From contig NZ_AP022871.1 of NCBI RefSeq assembly GCF_011764565.1, forward strand, positions 372,001-436,000: DNA of 64,000 nt, given 5' to 3'. The notes beneath the pieces are model-generated. The model saw nothing but the letters and a program-made list of their open reading frames with translations. It was not told the origin of the DNA and ran no database searches. Origin of the DNA: Phytohabitans suffuscus. Lineage in GTDB: Bacteria; Actinomycetota; Actinomycetes; Mycobacteriales; Micromonosporaceae. This document shows, one piece after another, positions 17,430-25,440 of this stretch (positions within the stretch are counted from its first letter, which is position 1; each line of letters starts with the position of its first letter). Made by a program: the position numbers and the translations under genes.

Positions 17430-18857
17430 ATGATCATTCGTACCCGTCGCATCGTGGCGCTCGCCGCCGCGATGGTCCTACCCTTCCTGGTGGCCGTGCC
17501 CGCCGTCGCGGAGGAGGAGAAGCCGGAAGAGCGGCCGCGCAAGTCGTTCGTCCGCCTCTGCGACCCGACCGGCTGCTACATCGCCTGGCGCGTGGTCGAC
17601 TCGGACTCGGACGGTGTCTGCGACGCCGACGAGCTGATGGCCGGCACCGACCCGTTCGACGCGCGGAGCCGCCCCGGGCTGCGGCAGACGGTCGAGCTGG
17701 CCACGGCGGAGAAGCTCCCCTCGTTCCGGTACGGCCTCGGCATCTTCGTCGCCTTCCCCGCCGAGCTGATCGAGCTGAAGGAGAAGGCCACGAACCTGCC
17801 GGTGGTCGGCGCGTTCGCGATGCCGGAGCGGGCCGACACCTACACCCGCCTCGGCGTCAACCTGGGACAGTTCGACGAACTGAAGGCATCGGTGCGGCGC
17901 GACGGCATCGCGATCGGCCTCGGCACGCGGGCCCAGACCGCCGGCGAGCAGCCGACCATCGAGATCACCCTCTTCGGCGGCCGCTACCAGGGGTACGAGC
18001 GCGGTGAGACCGCGCAGGGCAGCCCGGCCCAGTACGGCGGGGCGGTCAGGACCGAGCCGCTCTGGATCTGGAACGACGCCGACTTCCGGGTGCACTACAA
18101 GGACGGCTCCCACGACGACGTCACGCTCATCCCCGGCGGGAGCAGCCGGCAGCACTACAACCAGGACGGCTCGAAGGGCACCCGCACCGAGCACGTGCAC
18201 AACGAGTCGGACGGCGTGGACATCGACATCACGTACATCTACTCGCCGGACGGCAAGCTGACCAAGACGATCGAGACCAAGTCGCGCCGGAACCCCGACG
18301 GCAGCTACGACACCCTGACCGAGGAGACCACGTACATCTACGGCGACGACGGCAAGGTGACCGGCACCGTCCACAGTGAATCGGTGGTCCTCGTCGGCAG
18401 CGAGCACGAGAGCGCCGGCCAGACCGTCTCCCAGTGCGACGCCAGCGGCGGCAACTGCACCGAGGTCGGCTCCATGACCTACCACAGCGACGACGACGAG
18501 CCTGAGGACGACCCGGGCCACGACGACCCCGGGGGCCACGACGACACGACCACCGAGTACGTCAACCCGGACTACACCGACGACGCCGTCACCTACGTCA
18601 ACACCTTCAGCGACGTCACGCGCGTGCTCGGCGCCAACATCAACGTCATGCGCGACTGGCGCCCGCCGTACGCCGACAAGGAGCCGGACCTCGACCGGCT
18701 CAGCGGCATCATCTACGTCGACGACACGGCCGGCGTCTACAACACGTACTTCTCCGAGCCGAAGGTCACCACGGCGCAGCCCGAGTACGTGCCCGGCATG
18801 CCCAACCCAGGTGACCGCGCCCTACCTCCGGTGGGCGGCTGCGGCGGGCTCTGTTAG
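17430..18857 (+). CDS. Secreted protein with thrombospondin type-3-like calcium motif
   Basis: 475 residues. Signal peptide about 1-27 (hydrophobic LAAAMVLPFLVAVPAVA). At about 52-70 the segment DSDSDGVCDADELMAGTDP fits the Ca-binding DxDxDG repeat of thrombospondin type 3 modules. The middle and C-terminal parts are hydrophilic, with RHS/YD-like short strands (DITYIYSPDGKL, ETTYIYGDDGKV), an acidic His/Asp-rich stretch near 350-370 and a Cys-Gly tail. Function unknown; probably a wall- or calcium-associated exoprotein. Its stop overlaps the convergent histidine kinase gene by 4 bases. Confidence 0.75.
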   Translation: MIIRTRRIVALAAAMVLPFLVAVPAVAEEEKPEERPRKSFVRLCDPTGCYIAWRVVDSDSDGVCDADELMAGTDPFDARSRPGLRQTVELATAEKLPSFRYGLGIFVAFPAELIELKEKATNLPVVGAFAMPERADTYTRLGVNLGQFDELKASVRRDGIAIGLGTRAQTAGEQPTIEITLFGGRYQGYERGETAQGSPAQYGGAVRTEPLWIWNDADFRVHYKDGSHDDVTLIPGGSSRQHYNQDGSKGTRTEHVHNESDGVDIDITYIYSPDGKLTKTIETKSRRNPDGSYDTLTEETTYIYGDDGKVTGTVHSESVVLVGSEHESAGQTVSQCDASGGNCTEVGSMTYHSDDDEPEDDPGHDDPGGHDDTTTEYVNPDYTDDAVTYVNTFSDVTRVLGANINVMRDWRPPYADKEPDLDRLSGIIYVDDTAGVYNTYFSEPKVTTAQPEYVPGMPNPGDRALPPVGGCGGLC

Positions 18858-20035
18858 GGGGGAGCCCCGGCCCGCCCGCGCGGGCGGGCCGGGACCCACA
18901 GCTCCACATAGGGCAGGGCCTCGACCACCACCCGGCCCCCCACCGGAGCGAGCCGTTGTTCGAGCTCGGTGACGTCGTCCGGCGAGGGCGGCGGGGCCGG
19001 TCCGGTGGCGAGCACGGTGACGAGGACGCCGCCGCGGTCGGGCGCCGCGTGGACGATGACCTCACCGCTGGCGCCGGCGATCGCGGTGAGCGTGTGGTGC
19101 ACCGCCGACACCAGCGCGTCACGGCGCTCGCGCGGCAGGTCGCCGACCCCGGGATGCGCCGCGAGCCGCAGCCGGGCGTCGTTGAGCCGCACGGTGACGC
19201 CGGCCCGCACCGCGGCCCGGGTGGCCGCCGCCAGCCCGGCGGGCAGGTCCTCGTCGTCGCTGGCCTGCCCGGTCTCCACGAAGTGGCGCAGCCAGGCGGC
19301 CTGGTCCACCACCTGTGCACGAAGGGCCTCGGGCGCCACGGTCCGCCCCCGGGCGAGTGTCTCCATCGTCTGGAGTACGCGGTCATGCAGCGCACGGGCG
19401 TGGCGGTTGCGCTCCCGGGCGGTGGCGAGGTCGGCCGCCGCGGCCACCGCCTGGGTCCGGGCCGACTCCACCTGGTCCGAGGTGCGCCGCATCAGCCGCG
19501 CGGTGAGCCAGCCGACCGTCGGGTTGACCAGGAAACCCGGCACGGCGAGCAGGGCGTGTCCGAGCGACACCTGGTCGATCGCGACAGAACCCGCGGCCGA
19601 GGTCGCCGCCAGCGCCGCGCCACCGGCGACCGCCGGCCACAGACGGCGCGGTGCCAGGCCGTAGGTGAAGGAGACCAGGACGGTGTGCGGATAGGGGAAA
19701 CCCGTCCAGCCCACCACCGCGTGCGGGGCGTTCAGGATCGGGCAGACGGCCAGTGCGAGGACGCCGGTGAGCACATCCAGCACGAGCGGTCCAGCGGTGA
19801 TCCGCCCGCGCCACAGCCACCACGTCACCACCGCGGCGGTCTCCGCCGTGAGGGCGAGCACGAGCAGGACCGACCAGCCCGGGTACGGCAGGCGATGCCA
19901 GATCAGTGGCAGGGCGCACAGCAGCATCACGACGGCGGCGAGGCGGACCGTGATCCCGACGGCGAGCACCCAGCGGTCGCGGCCGGCGGCCCGGCCGCTC
20001 AGCGCGAGCCACGCCCGTCGCAGCAGCCCGGTCAC
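18854..20035 (-). CDS. Histidine-kinase-like protein A: phospho-acceptor His kept, ATPase motifs lost
   Basis: 393 residues from GTG 20035, overlapping the kinase B stop by 4 bases. About six N-terminal membrane helices (28-175), then a coiled segment and a NarL-type dimerisation region RHARALHDRVLQTMETLARG with His217. The C-terminal part aligns with HATPase domains but the N-box lacks the catalytic Glu and Asn (SAVHHTLTAIAGASG) and no DxGxG or GTG box remains. It can be phosphorylated but probably cannot bind ATP; kinase B next door has the reverse defect. See findings. Confidence 0.85.
   Translation of the reverse strand: MTGLLRRAWLALSGRAAGRDRWVLAVGITVRLAAVVMLLCALPLIWHRLPYPGWSVLLVLALTAETAAVVTWWLWRGRITAGPLVLDVLTGVLALAVCPILNAPHAVVGWTGFPYPHTVLVSFTYGLAPRRLWPAVAGGAALAATSAAGSVAIDQVSLGHALLAVPGFLVNPTVGWLTARLMRRTSDQVESARTQAVAAAADLATARERNRHARALHDRVLQTMETLARGRTVAPEALRAQVVDQAAWLRHFVETGQASDDEDLPAGLAAATRAAVRAGVTVRLNDARLRLAAHPGVGDLPRERRDALVSAVHHTLTAIAGASGEVIVHAAPDRGGVLVTVLATGPAPPPSPDDVTELEQRLAPVGGRVVVEALPYVELWVPARPRGRAGAPP
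18866..18893. terminator. 28-bp perfect palindrome, probable terminator inside the 3' end of a kinase gene
   Basis: CCCGGCCCGCCCGC (18866-18879) is followed directly by its reverse complement GCGGGCGGGCCGGG (18880-18893). It starts 9 bases after the plus-strand stop and is embedded in the last codons of the convergent kinase gene, encoding its ARPRGRAG tail. No T-run follows, as is common for actinobacterial hairpin terminators. Confidence 0.5.
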
Positions 20036-21207
20036 CGCCGGCCCACCGGCACGCGCAGGACCACCCGGGTACCCAGGCCCGGCGTCGACGCGATCGTCGC
20101 CGCGCCGCCCACCTCCGCCATGCGCTGCCCGATGGACTGGAGCTGCCCCGTGCCGGCCGGTCGTCGCGCCGGGTCGTAGCCCCGGCCCTCGTCGACGACC
20201 TCCACCGTCAGGGCGTCCGCCACCGCCACCGAGAGCCGGGCGGCGTTCGTGCCGGCGTGCCTGCCGACGTTGGTGAGCGCCTCGCGGGCGGCACCCGCCA
20301 GCGCGGCCACCCTCTCCTGCGTCAGGTCCGGCAACTCGTCGGGCACCTGGACGGCGACCCGCATACCCTGGGCGGTCTTCTCCCCCGCCACCGCCAGCAG
20401 CATCGTGCGCAGGTCGCCGGTGTCGTCGGGCAGGCCGTCGCGGACCATCGCCCGCAACCAGGCGACCTCCGCCTCCACGTGCGCGCGCAGCGCCGGCTCC
20501 ACCGCGCCGGGGGTCGCCGCGACCTGCTCCAGTGTGGACAGTAGGCGGGCGCCGAGCGCCCGTCCCTGGCGGGCGCGCTCGCGCTCGCGGGCGAGTGTCT
20601 CGGCCCGGGTCACCACGGTTGCCCGGTGCCGGTCCAGTGCCGCCGCCGACCACCGCACGAGCGAGGCGATGACCCACACCACGACCGCGTTGCCCAGGAA
20701 CACCAGCGAGTCCGGCACCGCGTTCCAGAGCGGGTACCGCGGGTCGTCGGGGAGCGCGACGCCGATGTTGGCGACGATCAGCGGGAACGCCGTCGCCACG
20801 GCCGTGCCGAGCGACCAGGCGGGAAGCCCGAGCGCGATGGAGGCGACCGTCGCGAAGTTGTAGAGCACACTGACACCGGTGGAGTCGTCGACGACCGGTG
20901 CCCGCCCCGCGCACCACAGCGACACGGCGAGGAAGGCGGCATCGGCCATCACCCACCTCCGCGCGACGTGGCGGGCACGCAGGCACGCACCGATCAGGAC
21001 CGCGGACTCCGCCACCACCAGCGCGACGACCAGTGCGTACGGCGCTCGCCGCAGGTCGTCCAGGTCGGCCAGCAGGGTCGTGGCCAGCAGGACGAGCGCA
21101 CCGAGCCGCGAGGCGACCACCACGGACGCGCTGATGCGTTCGCCGCGCACCCGAGCGCCGGCGACCGCGTCCACATCGGCCTCCCGCGCGGCCGTCCTCG
21201 CGCTCAC
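20032..21207 (-). CDS. Histidine-kinase-like protein B: intact HATPase, phospho-acceptor His replaced
   Basis: 391 residues from GTG 21207. Six membrane helices (about 30-185), coiled segment, then RARQGRALGARLLSTLEQVA, where Gly219 stands at the position of the phospho-acceptor His. The HATPase domain is complete: N-box AREALTNVGRHAG (Glu309, Asn313), G1 VVDEGRGYDP and G2 GTGQLQSIGQRM. It should bind ATP but cannot autophosphorylate, so it probably acts on kinase A. It is followed 24 bases upstream by the response-regulator gene. Confidence 0.88.
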   Translation of the reverse strand: MSARTAAREADVDAVAGARVRGERISASVVVASRLGALVLLATTLLADLDDLRRAPYALVVALVVAESAVLIGACLRARHVARRWVMADAAFLAVSLWCAGRAPVVDDSTGVSVLYNFATVASIALGLPAWSLGTAVATAFPLIVANIGVALPDDPRYPLWNAVPDSLVFLGNAVVVWVIASLVRWSAAALDRHRATVVTRAETLARERERARQGRALGARLLSTLEQVAATPGAVEPALRAHVEAEVAWLRAMVRDGLPDDTGDLRTMLLAVAGEKTAQGMRVAVQVPDELPDLTQERVAALAGAAREALTNVGRHAGTNAARLSVAVADALTVEVVDEGRGYDPARRPAGTGQLQSIGQRMAEVGGAATIASTPGLGTRVVLRVPVGRR

Positions 21208-21231
21208 CCCACGACGTCCGGCAGTGGTGTC

Positions 21232-21876
21232 CTAGCCCTGCGCCGGGCGGCGCGGCTCGACGTAGCGCAGCGCGGCCAACGCGAGCTCGGCCTTGTTGCC
21301 CAACTGGAGCTTGGCCCGGATCCGTGCCACGTAGGTGTTGACGGTGGCGGTCGAGACACCCATCCGGGTGGCCGTCTGCCGGTGGGTGAAACCGCGGGCG
21401 ATATAGGACAGCGCCTCCTGCTCGCGGGGCGCCAGCACCGGTCGGTCACGGGCCACCTGGCCGCCGTCGACGGCGGCCTGGATCAGGTCGGCCAGCTGTG
21501 ACGACAGGTAGAACTCACCATCCGCCACGGCCTGGATCGCGGACCGGTACGCGTCCCGCTCGGCGTGCTTGGTCACATACCCCGAGGCGCCGGACTGCAT
21601 CGCGGCCACGACGTCGGCCGGCTCCCGCGACGCCGAGATGACCAGGACCGGTCGCTGCTCGGACAGGGCCCTGATCGTGTCCAGCGCGGGCCGCTCGCCG
21701 TCCAGGTACAGATCCAGGATCACCAGGTCGACCGCGAGCGTGCCGTCGGGCTCCCGGGGCAGTGCGTCCGGACCCCCGACGGATGCCACCACCTCGAGGT
21801 CCGGCATCGGCTCAAGCAGCCCGCTGAGCCCGTGGCGGGCGATCGGGTGGTCGTCGACGACGGCGATCCGGACCAT
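21232..21876 (-). CDS. LuxR/NarL-family response regulator
   Basis: 214 residues from ATG 21876; a GTG at 21885 is an alternative. Receiver domain with the acidic pair VVDDH, phospho-acceptor Asp55 (VILDLYLDG), Ser switch (LVISAS) and Lys in YVTKHA. LuxR helix-turn-helix at the C-terminus (LAPREQEALSYIARGFTHRQTATRMGVS split over two helices). First gene of the operon with the two kinases, so it should be their target. Confidence 0.92.
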   Translation of the reverse strand: MVRIAVVDDHPIARHGLSGLLEPMPDLEVVASVGGPDALPREPDGTLAVDLVILDLYLDGERPALDTIRALSEQRPVLVISASREPADVVAAMQSGASGYVTKHAERDAYRSAIQAVADGEFYLSSQLADLIQAAVDGGQVARDRPVLAPREQEALSYIARGFTHRQTATRMGVSTATVNTYVARIRAKLQLGNKAELALAALRYVEPRRPAQG

Positions 21877-22037
21877 CAGCGCCACCCCATGGCGCCCACC
21901 GTACCGGGTCGTCAATTTGCACGACAGGCCCTCGCGGTCGATCCGCGAAAGGCTCGACCTCGACGTCGACCCAGGCCGCGTGCGTCCCGGGTCGCGCGTC
22001 GATGTCGTTTTCCGCCCTGGAAAGGACTCTCTGACAG

Positions 22038-23315
22038 ATGCCCAGGCGATCCTTCTCCCGAACAAGGCTTTCGAGCGCCGCGGTCGCGCTGGCACTGGCC
22101 ACTTCGCTGGCGGCCTGCGGGGACGATCCGGCCGCGACCGGTACGGATACGCCATCCGGCCAGCCGGCCACCGGACCATCCTCGGGCGCGGCGAACCAGC
22201 GTGCCGGACTCGCCGTACTCGCCTGCGTACGCGAACCCACGCTCTCCGACGACCCGCGGCAGTGGGTGGTGGCGTGGTACGACCCGGAAAGCGGAGCCGA
22301 ACGGACCCGGACCGTCTTCCAGCCGGCGAAGGTCGACCTGCAGGGCCAGTCCGCGCCCGTCACCCCGTCGACCCTCTGCGGCCTGCGCGACCAGGCGGAG
22401 TCGTGGGCGAGCGAGGGCCGGGCCACCGTCCGGCGCGCGTTCGACTCGACGTACTCCCGGATGGCCGTCCACGCACGGCGCGGCGCCGCCACCTACGTCG
22501 GCTACGTCGGGACCGACGGGACCATGACCAACCTTTCCCAGGCCCGCGCCGGCCAGGGCTTCAGCGGCGATCCGCACGACCTGTCGCCGGTCTTCGGCAC
22601 CGACGACGAGCTCTGGTACATCAGCCATCCATCGCCTTCGCAGCGCGGCGGCGACGTCAACAGCGAAAACCTCACCACCCACGAGGTCACCAAGCGGGGC
22701 ACCTGCGTGTGCGACAACGTCACGCCGCTCGGAGCCGGTGACGCGTTCATCCCGGACGACGGCCTGGCGAAGGCGCCCGCGTCCATCCGGCCCAGCCAGC
22801 TGGGCCTGCCGCCACGCCACGCCGTGTCGGCGGACGGCTCGTACGGTGTCACCAGCGCCGGCGACACCGACACGATGCTGATGACCGTCCGGCCTGGACA
22901 GAACCTCACGCTGAGCGCCGGAACGCGGGAAGGCACGCTCCCGCGGCAGTACGCGGTCGGCAGGGACCAGGAGGATCTCCTGCCCGACAGGTGGAGCGTG
23001 GTCGAGATCGTCGACGAGCGACAGGTGATCATGCAGCAGGGCCGGCGGCCGCACCGGCTCATCCTGGCCGAGGTGGACTGGGCGAGCCACAGCTGGAAGA
23101 AGGTGCGGCCCCTGCTGCCCGAGACCGACCGTCAGAGCTTCGACCCGGCCCGCAGTGACACCGGCGACGAGGTCGCCTTCCTGTCCGAGCAGGCCGGCAA
23201 GGTGAGCGTGTTCCGCCAGCCGGTGGCCGGCGGCGAGCCACGCCGAGTCCTCGACCTGCCGGTCGAGATCGACGGCCACAAGGTGGAGTACCGCCTGCTG
23301 GAGTGGACGCGGTAG
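22038..23315 (+). CDS. Putative lipoprotein, possible extracytoplasmic beta-propeller
   Basis: 425 residues with a lipoprotein signal (ALATSLAAC lipobox, Cys27) and a Thr/Ser/Gly-rich tether. The mature part has repeating short strands ending in Trp/Tyr pairs (DELWYISHP, QWVVAWYDP, RVLDLPVEIDG) suggesting a beta-propeller, but I cannot assign a family. It is divergent from the two-component operon with 161 bases between, so it may be a target or an accessory sensor of that system. Confidence 0.7.
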   Translation: MPRRSFSRTRLSSAAVALALATSLAACGDDPAATGTDTPSGQPATGPSSGAANQRAGLAVLACVREPTLSDDPRQWVVAWYDPESGAERTRTVFQPAKVDLQGQSAPVTPSTLCGLRDQAESWASEGRATVRRAFDSTYSRMAVHARRGAATYVGYVGTDGTMTNLSQARAGQGFSGDPHDLSPVFGTDDELWYISHPSPSQRGGDVNSENLTTHEVTKRGTCVCDNVTPLGAGDAFIPDDGLAKAPASIRPSQLGLPPRHAVSADGSYGVTSAGDTDTMLMTVRPGQNLTLSAGTREGTLPRQYAVGRDQEDLLPDRWSVVEIVDERQVIMQQGRRPHRLILAEVDWASHSWKKVRPLLPETDRQSFDPARSDTGDEVAFLSEQAGKVSVFRQPVAGGEPRRVLDLPVEIDGHKVEYRLLEWTR

Positions 23316-23377
23316 CTCCCGACCCACGCCGCGCGGACCGAAGTCCGGCGCCGGCCAGCGCGGCCCGCCTCGGGATG

Positions 23378-23547
23378 TCAGTCGGCCCGCTGCTTGCCGG
23401 CGTCGGCGTCGGCGGGACCTCGCTTCGCGCGACGGACGGTCTCGCGCTGCTTGGAGGCCCCGAGTGTCACCTGCGCCCCGAGGGCGCCCTGCCCTGCTCG
23501 CGGACCTGCCGGGCACGCTGGCGGCGCTGGATGTTGTCGCCTTCCAT
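23378..23547 (-). CDS. Small basic protein of about 56 residues, frameshifted
   Basis: ATG 23547 follows GGGAG with good spacing. The frame MEGDNIQRRQRARQVREQ breaks at the C4 run 23476-23479; restoring one base continues with VTLGASKQRETVRRAKRG to a stop at 23378. Very basic, Gln/Arg-rich, no membrane segment. It resembles small actinobacterial hypothetical proteins ending in ASKQR motifs. Function unknown. A start at 23562 (MGAKEMEG) is less likely because its ribosome-binding site is too close. Confidence 0.5.
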
Positions 23548-23733
23548 CTCCTTGGCTCCCATACCCCTGTCTGCCCACACGCCGCCTCGCCAACCATGTC
23601 GCGGGAGACCTGCGCGCACGGACCGGGGCCGCGTCGGTCCCCTTCATCCCCTCGCGGGCTGACGCTGCCCTGTTGTCCGGTAGGCCGGCCCCGCTATTGT
23701 TTCGGCGCGTCCGGGGCGGAAGCATGGACAGGT

Positions 23734-24159
23734 ATGCGTTGGTTGAAGGTGCGACGGCCGCAGGTGCCGACGTTCGCCGTGGTCGGGGTCGTGGTCGTGT
23801 TCGCCTTCGGCTACATGGCGTGGTCGCTGTGGGAGCGAGACCGGACGCTGGACACGCAGGGCGTGGAGACGACCGCGAGGGTCGTCGAGGTCGGGCGGCG
23901 GATCCAGGTGGAGTTCCAGACCGCCGACGGCCGCCGGGTGCGCACGCTCGTCGCGCCGGGTGGCGAGGTCTCCGGAGCGCGGCCGGGCGTGGGCGAGCAG
24001 ATCCCGATCGTGTACGACCCGGAAGACCCCGAGGGGCAGGTGCGCGACGTCCGGGCTCCGGAGGGCAACCGTACGGCGTACCTGCTGGGCGGGGCGGCGT
24101 GCTTCGGCGCGGTCGCGGTGCCGGTGGCCCTCCTGGCGAGGCGGCGCAAGAAGAAGTAG
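23734..24159 (+). CDS. DUF3592-type membrane protein
   Basis: 141 residues. An N-terminal membrane helix (about 12-32), a DUF3592-like beta domain (GVETTARVVEVGRRIQVEF, ERIPIVYDPEDPEG-like conserved core) and a second helix near 110-130 with a basic RRRKKK end. Outside-facing loop between two helices is usual for the family. Biological role unknown. Confidence 0.72.
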   Translation: MRWLKVRRPQVPTFAVVGVVVVFAFGYMAWSLWERDRTLDTQGVETTARVVEVGRRIQVEFQTADGRRVRTLVAPGGEVSGARPGVGEQIPIVYDPEDPEGQVRDVRAPEGNRTAYLLGGAACFGAVAVPVALLARRRKKK

Positions 24160-24286
24160 GCACGCGATCGGCCTGATGCGCCGCGGTGCGGGTGGCGCCG
24201 GGTTCGCCGTGAAGCGGCGGCTCGGCGCGGGGCGGAATAGATCCGGCCTGGCGGGTGTTCCCGTACCGCCCAGAGGAGATGAGTAG

Positions 24287-24574
24287 ATGGCAACGACAGA
24301 CTACGACGCGCCGCGAGCCGCGGCGGTCGAGGAAGACAGCCTTGAGGAGCTCAAGGCTCGGCGTGCGGCTCCGCGTTCCGGCGCGGCGGACGTGGATGAC
24401 GCCGACCTGGCGGAGGTCTTCGAGCTGCCCGGCGCCGAGCAGCTCGACGGCGAACTCTCCGTCGCGGTGATCCCGATGCAGGCCGACGAGTTTCGCTGCT
24501 CGCGCTGCTATCTGGTCCACCACCGCAGCCAGCGGGCGGCAGCCGGCATCGACGTGTGCCGCGACTGCGCCTGA
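24287..24574 (+). CDS. DUF4193 zinc-ribbon protein
   Basis: 95 residues. Matches the actinobacterial DUF4193 family: N-terminal MATTDYDAPR, the acidic SLEELKARR segment, FELPGAE, and a C-terminal zinc-ribbon CSRC...CRDC following VIPMQADEF. Usually a short conserved protein of unknown role, possibly RNA- or ribosome-linked. AGAGGAGATGAGTAG provides its ribosome-binding site. Convergent with glnR 20 bases away. Confidence 0.92.
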   Translation: MATTDYDAPRAAAVEEDSLEELKARRAAPRSGAADVDDADLAEVFELPGAEQLDGELSVAVIPMQADEFRCSRCYLVHHRSQRAAAGIDVCRDCA

Positions 24575-24593
24575 GTGACGGACCCTGTCCCCG

Positions 24594-25316
24594 CTACGCC
24601 AGGAGGGTTTCCAGGTCGTCCACGAGTTCCTGAGCTTCGGCCCGGCGGGGAAGCACCAGCTTGTACCCGACCTGCCGCACCGTACCGATCATCGACTCGT
24701 ACTCGCTGCCGAGCTTCGCGCGCAGCCGCCGTACGTGCACGTCGACGGTGCGGTGACCGCCGAAGTAGTCGTAGCCCCACACCTCGCGCAGCAGCTGGTC
24801 CCGGGTGAACACCCGACCCGGATGCTGCGCGAGGAACTTCAACAGCTCGAACTCCTTGAAGGTCAGGTCGAGCGGCCGGCCCTTCAGCTTCGCCGCGTAC
24901 GTCTCGGGGTCGATGGACAGCTCACCGCTGACGAGCGTGCCGGAGGCGCCGCCCGCCATGCCCGTCCGCCGGGTGGCCAGCAGCCGCAGCCGCGCCTCGA
25001 CCTCGGCGGGGCCGGCGGTCGCCAGCACCACGTCGTCCAGTCCCCAGTCCGCGGAGACCGCTACCAGGCCGGCCTCCTGCACCACGGCCAGCAGCGGCAC
25101 CCGCAGGCCGGTGGTCCGTAGGACCCGGCAGGCGTCTCGCGCCTCGGCCAGCGACTGCCGGGCGTCCACCAGCACGAGATCGGGGTCAGGACCGGACGCC
25201 AGGGCGGCCACGTCCTGATCGGCGACCCGCACGGAATGCGTCAGCAGGTCGAGCGCGGGCAGCACCCGGCCGGCGGGCTCAGCGCCGGGCTCGGCGGTCA
25301 GTACCAGGATCTCCAC
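24594..25316 (-). CDS. glnR: GlnR, OmpR-type global nitrogen regulator
   Basis: 240 residues from GTG 25316, preceded by AGAGGTGG at good spacing. N-terminal receiver-like domain ([46 protein letters not shown]) and C-terminal winged helix ([40 protein letters not shown]) agree closely with streptomycete GlnR. GlnR controls glnA, amtB, nir and other nitrogen genes, and is known to work as a dimer without classical phosphorylation. An orphan regulator with no kinase beside it. Confidence 0.93.
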   Translation of the reverse strand: MEILVLTAEPGAEPAGRVLPALDLLTHSVRVADQDVAALASGPDPDLVLVDARQSLAEARDACRVLRTTGLRVPLLAVVQEAGLVAVSADWGLDDVVLATAGPAEVEARLRLLATRRTGMAGGASGTLVSGELSIDPETYAAKLKGRPLDLTFKEFELLKFLAQHPGRVFTRDQLLREVWGYDYFGGHRTVDVHVRRLRAKLGSEYESMIGTVRQVGYKLVLPRRAEAQELVDDLETLLA

Positions 25317-25324
25317 GCGGTCCC

Positions 25325-25440
25325 ACCTCTCGGCCAGCTGGTAGAGCCCATCCGCCCACAAGCCTCCAGCGGCAATGTTTCGGTTTTGGGTGGTCGCATG
25401 TTTCTCCCCGCTGTCACCGCAGGTCCGGCCGGCCTCGACC
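25325..25440 (-). promoter_or_regulatory. glnR upstream region with GTGAC and two GAAAC elements
   Basis: On the minus strand the 124-bp gap before glnR reads GTGAC, then GAAAC, then a second GAAAC 23 bases on. GlnR boxes in streptomycetes pair GTnAC with GAAAC at 6-base gaps; the spacing here is close but not exact. Possible autoregulation, weak evidence. Confidence 0.25.

Noticed and set aside
21232..21876. Response regulator as the DosR homologue of the stress boxes
   Set aside because: Its kinases are membrane proteins without GAF sensors and no box precedes its own operon, so assignment would be speculation.
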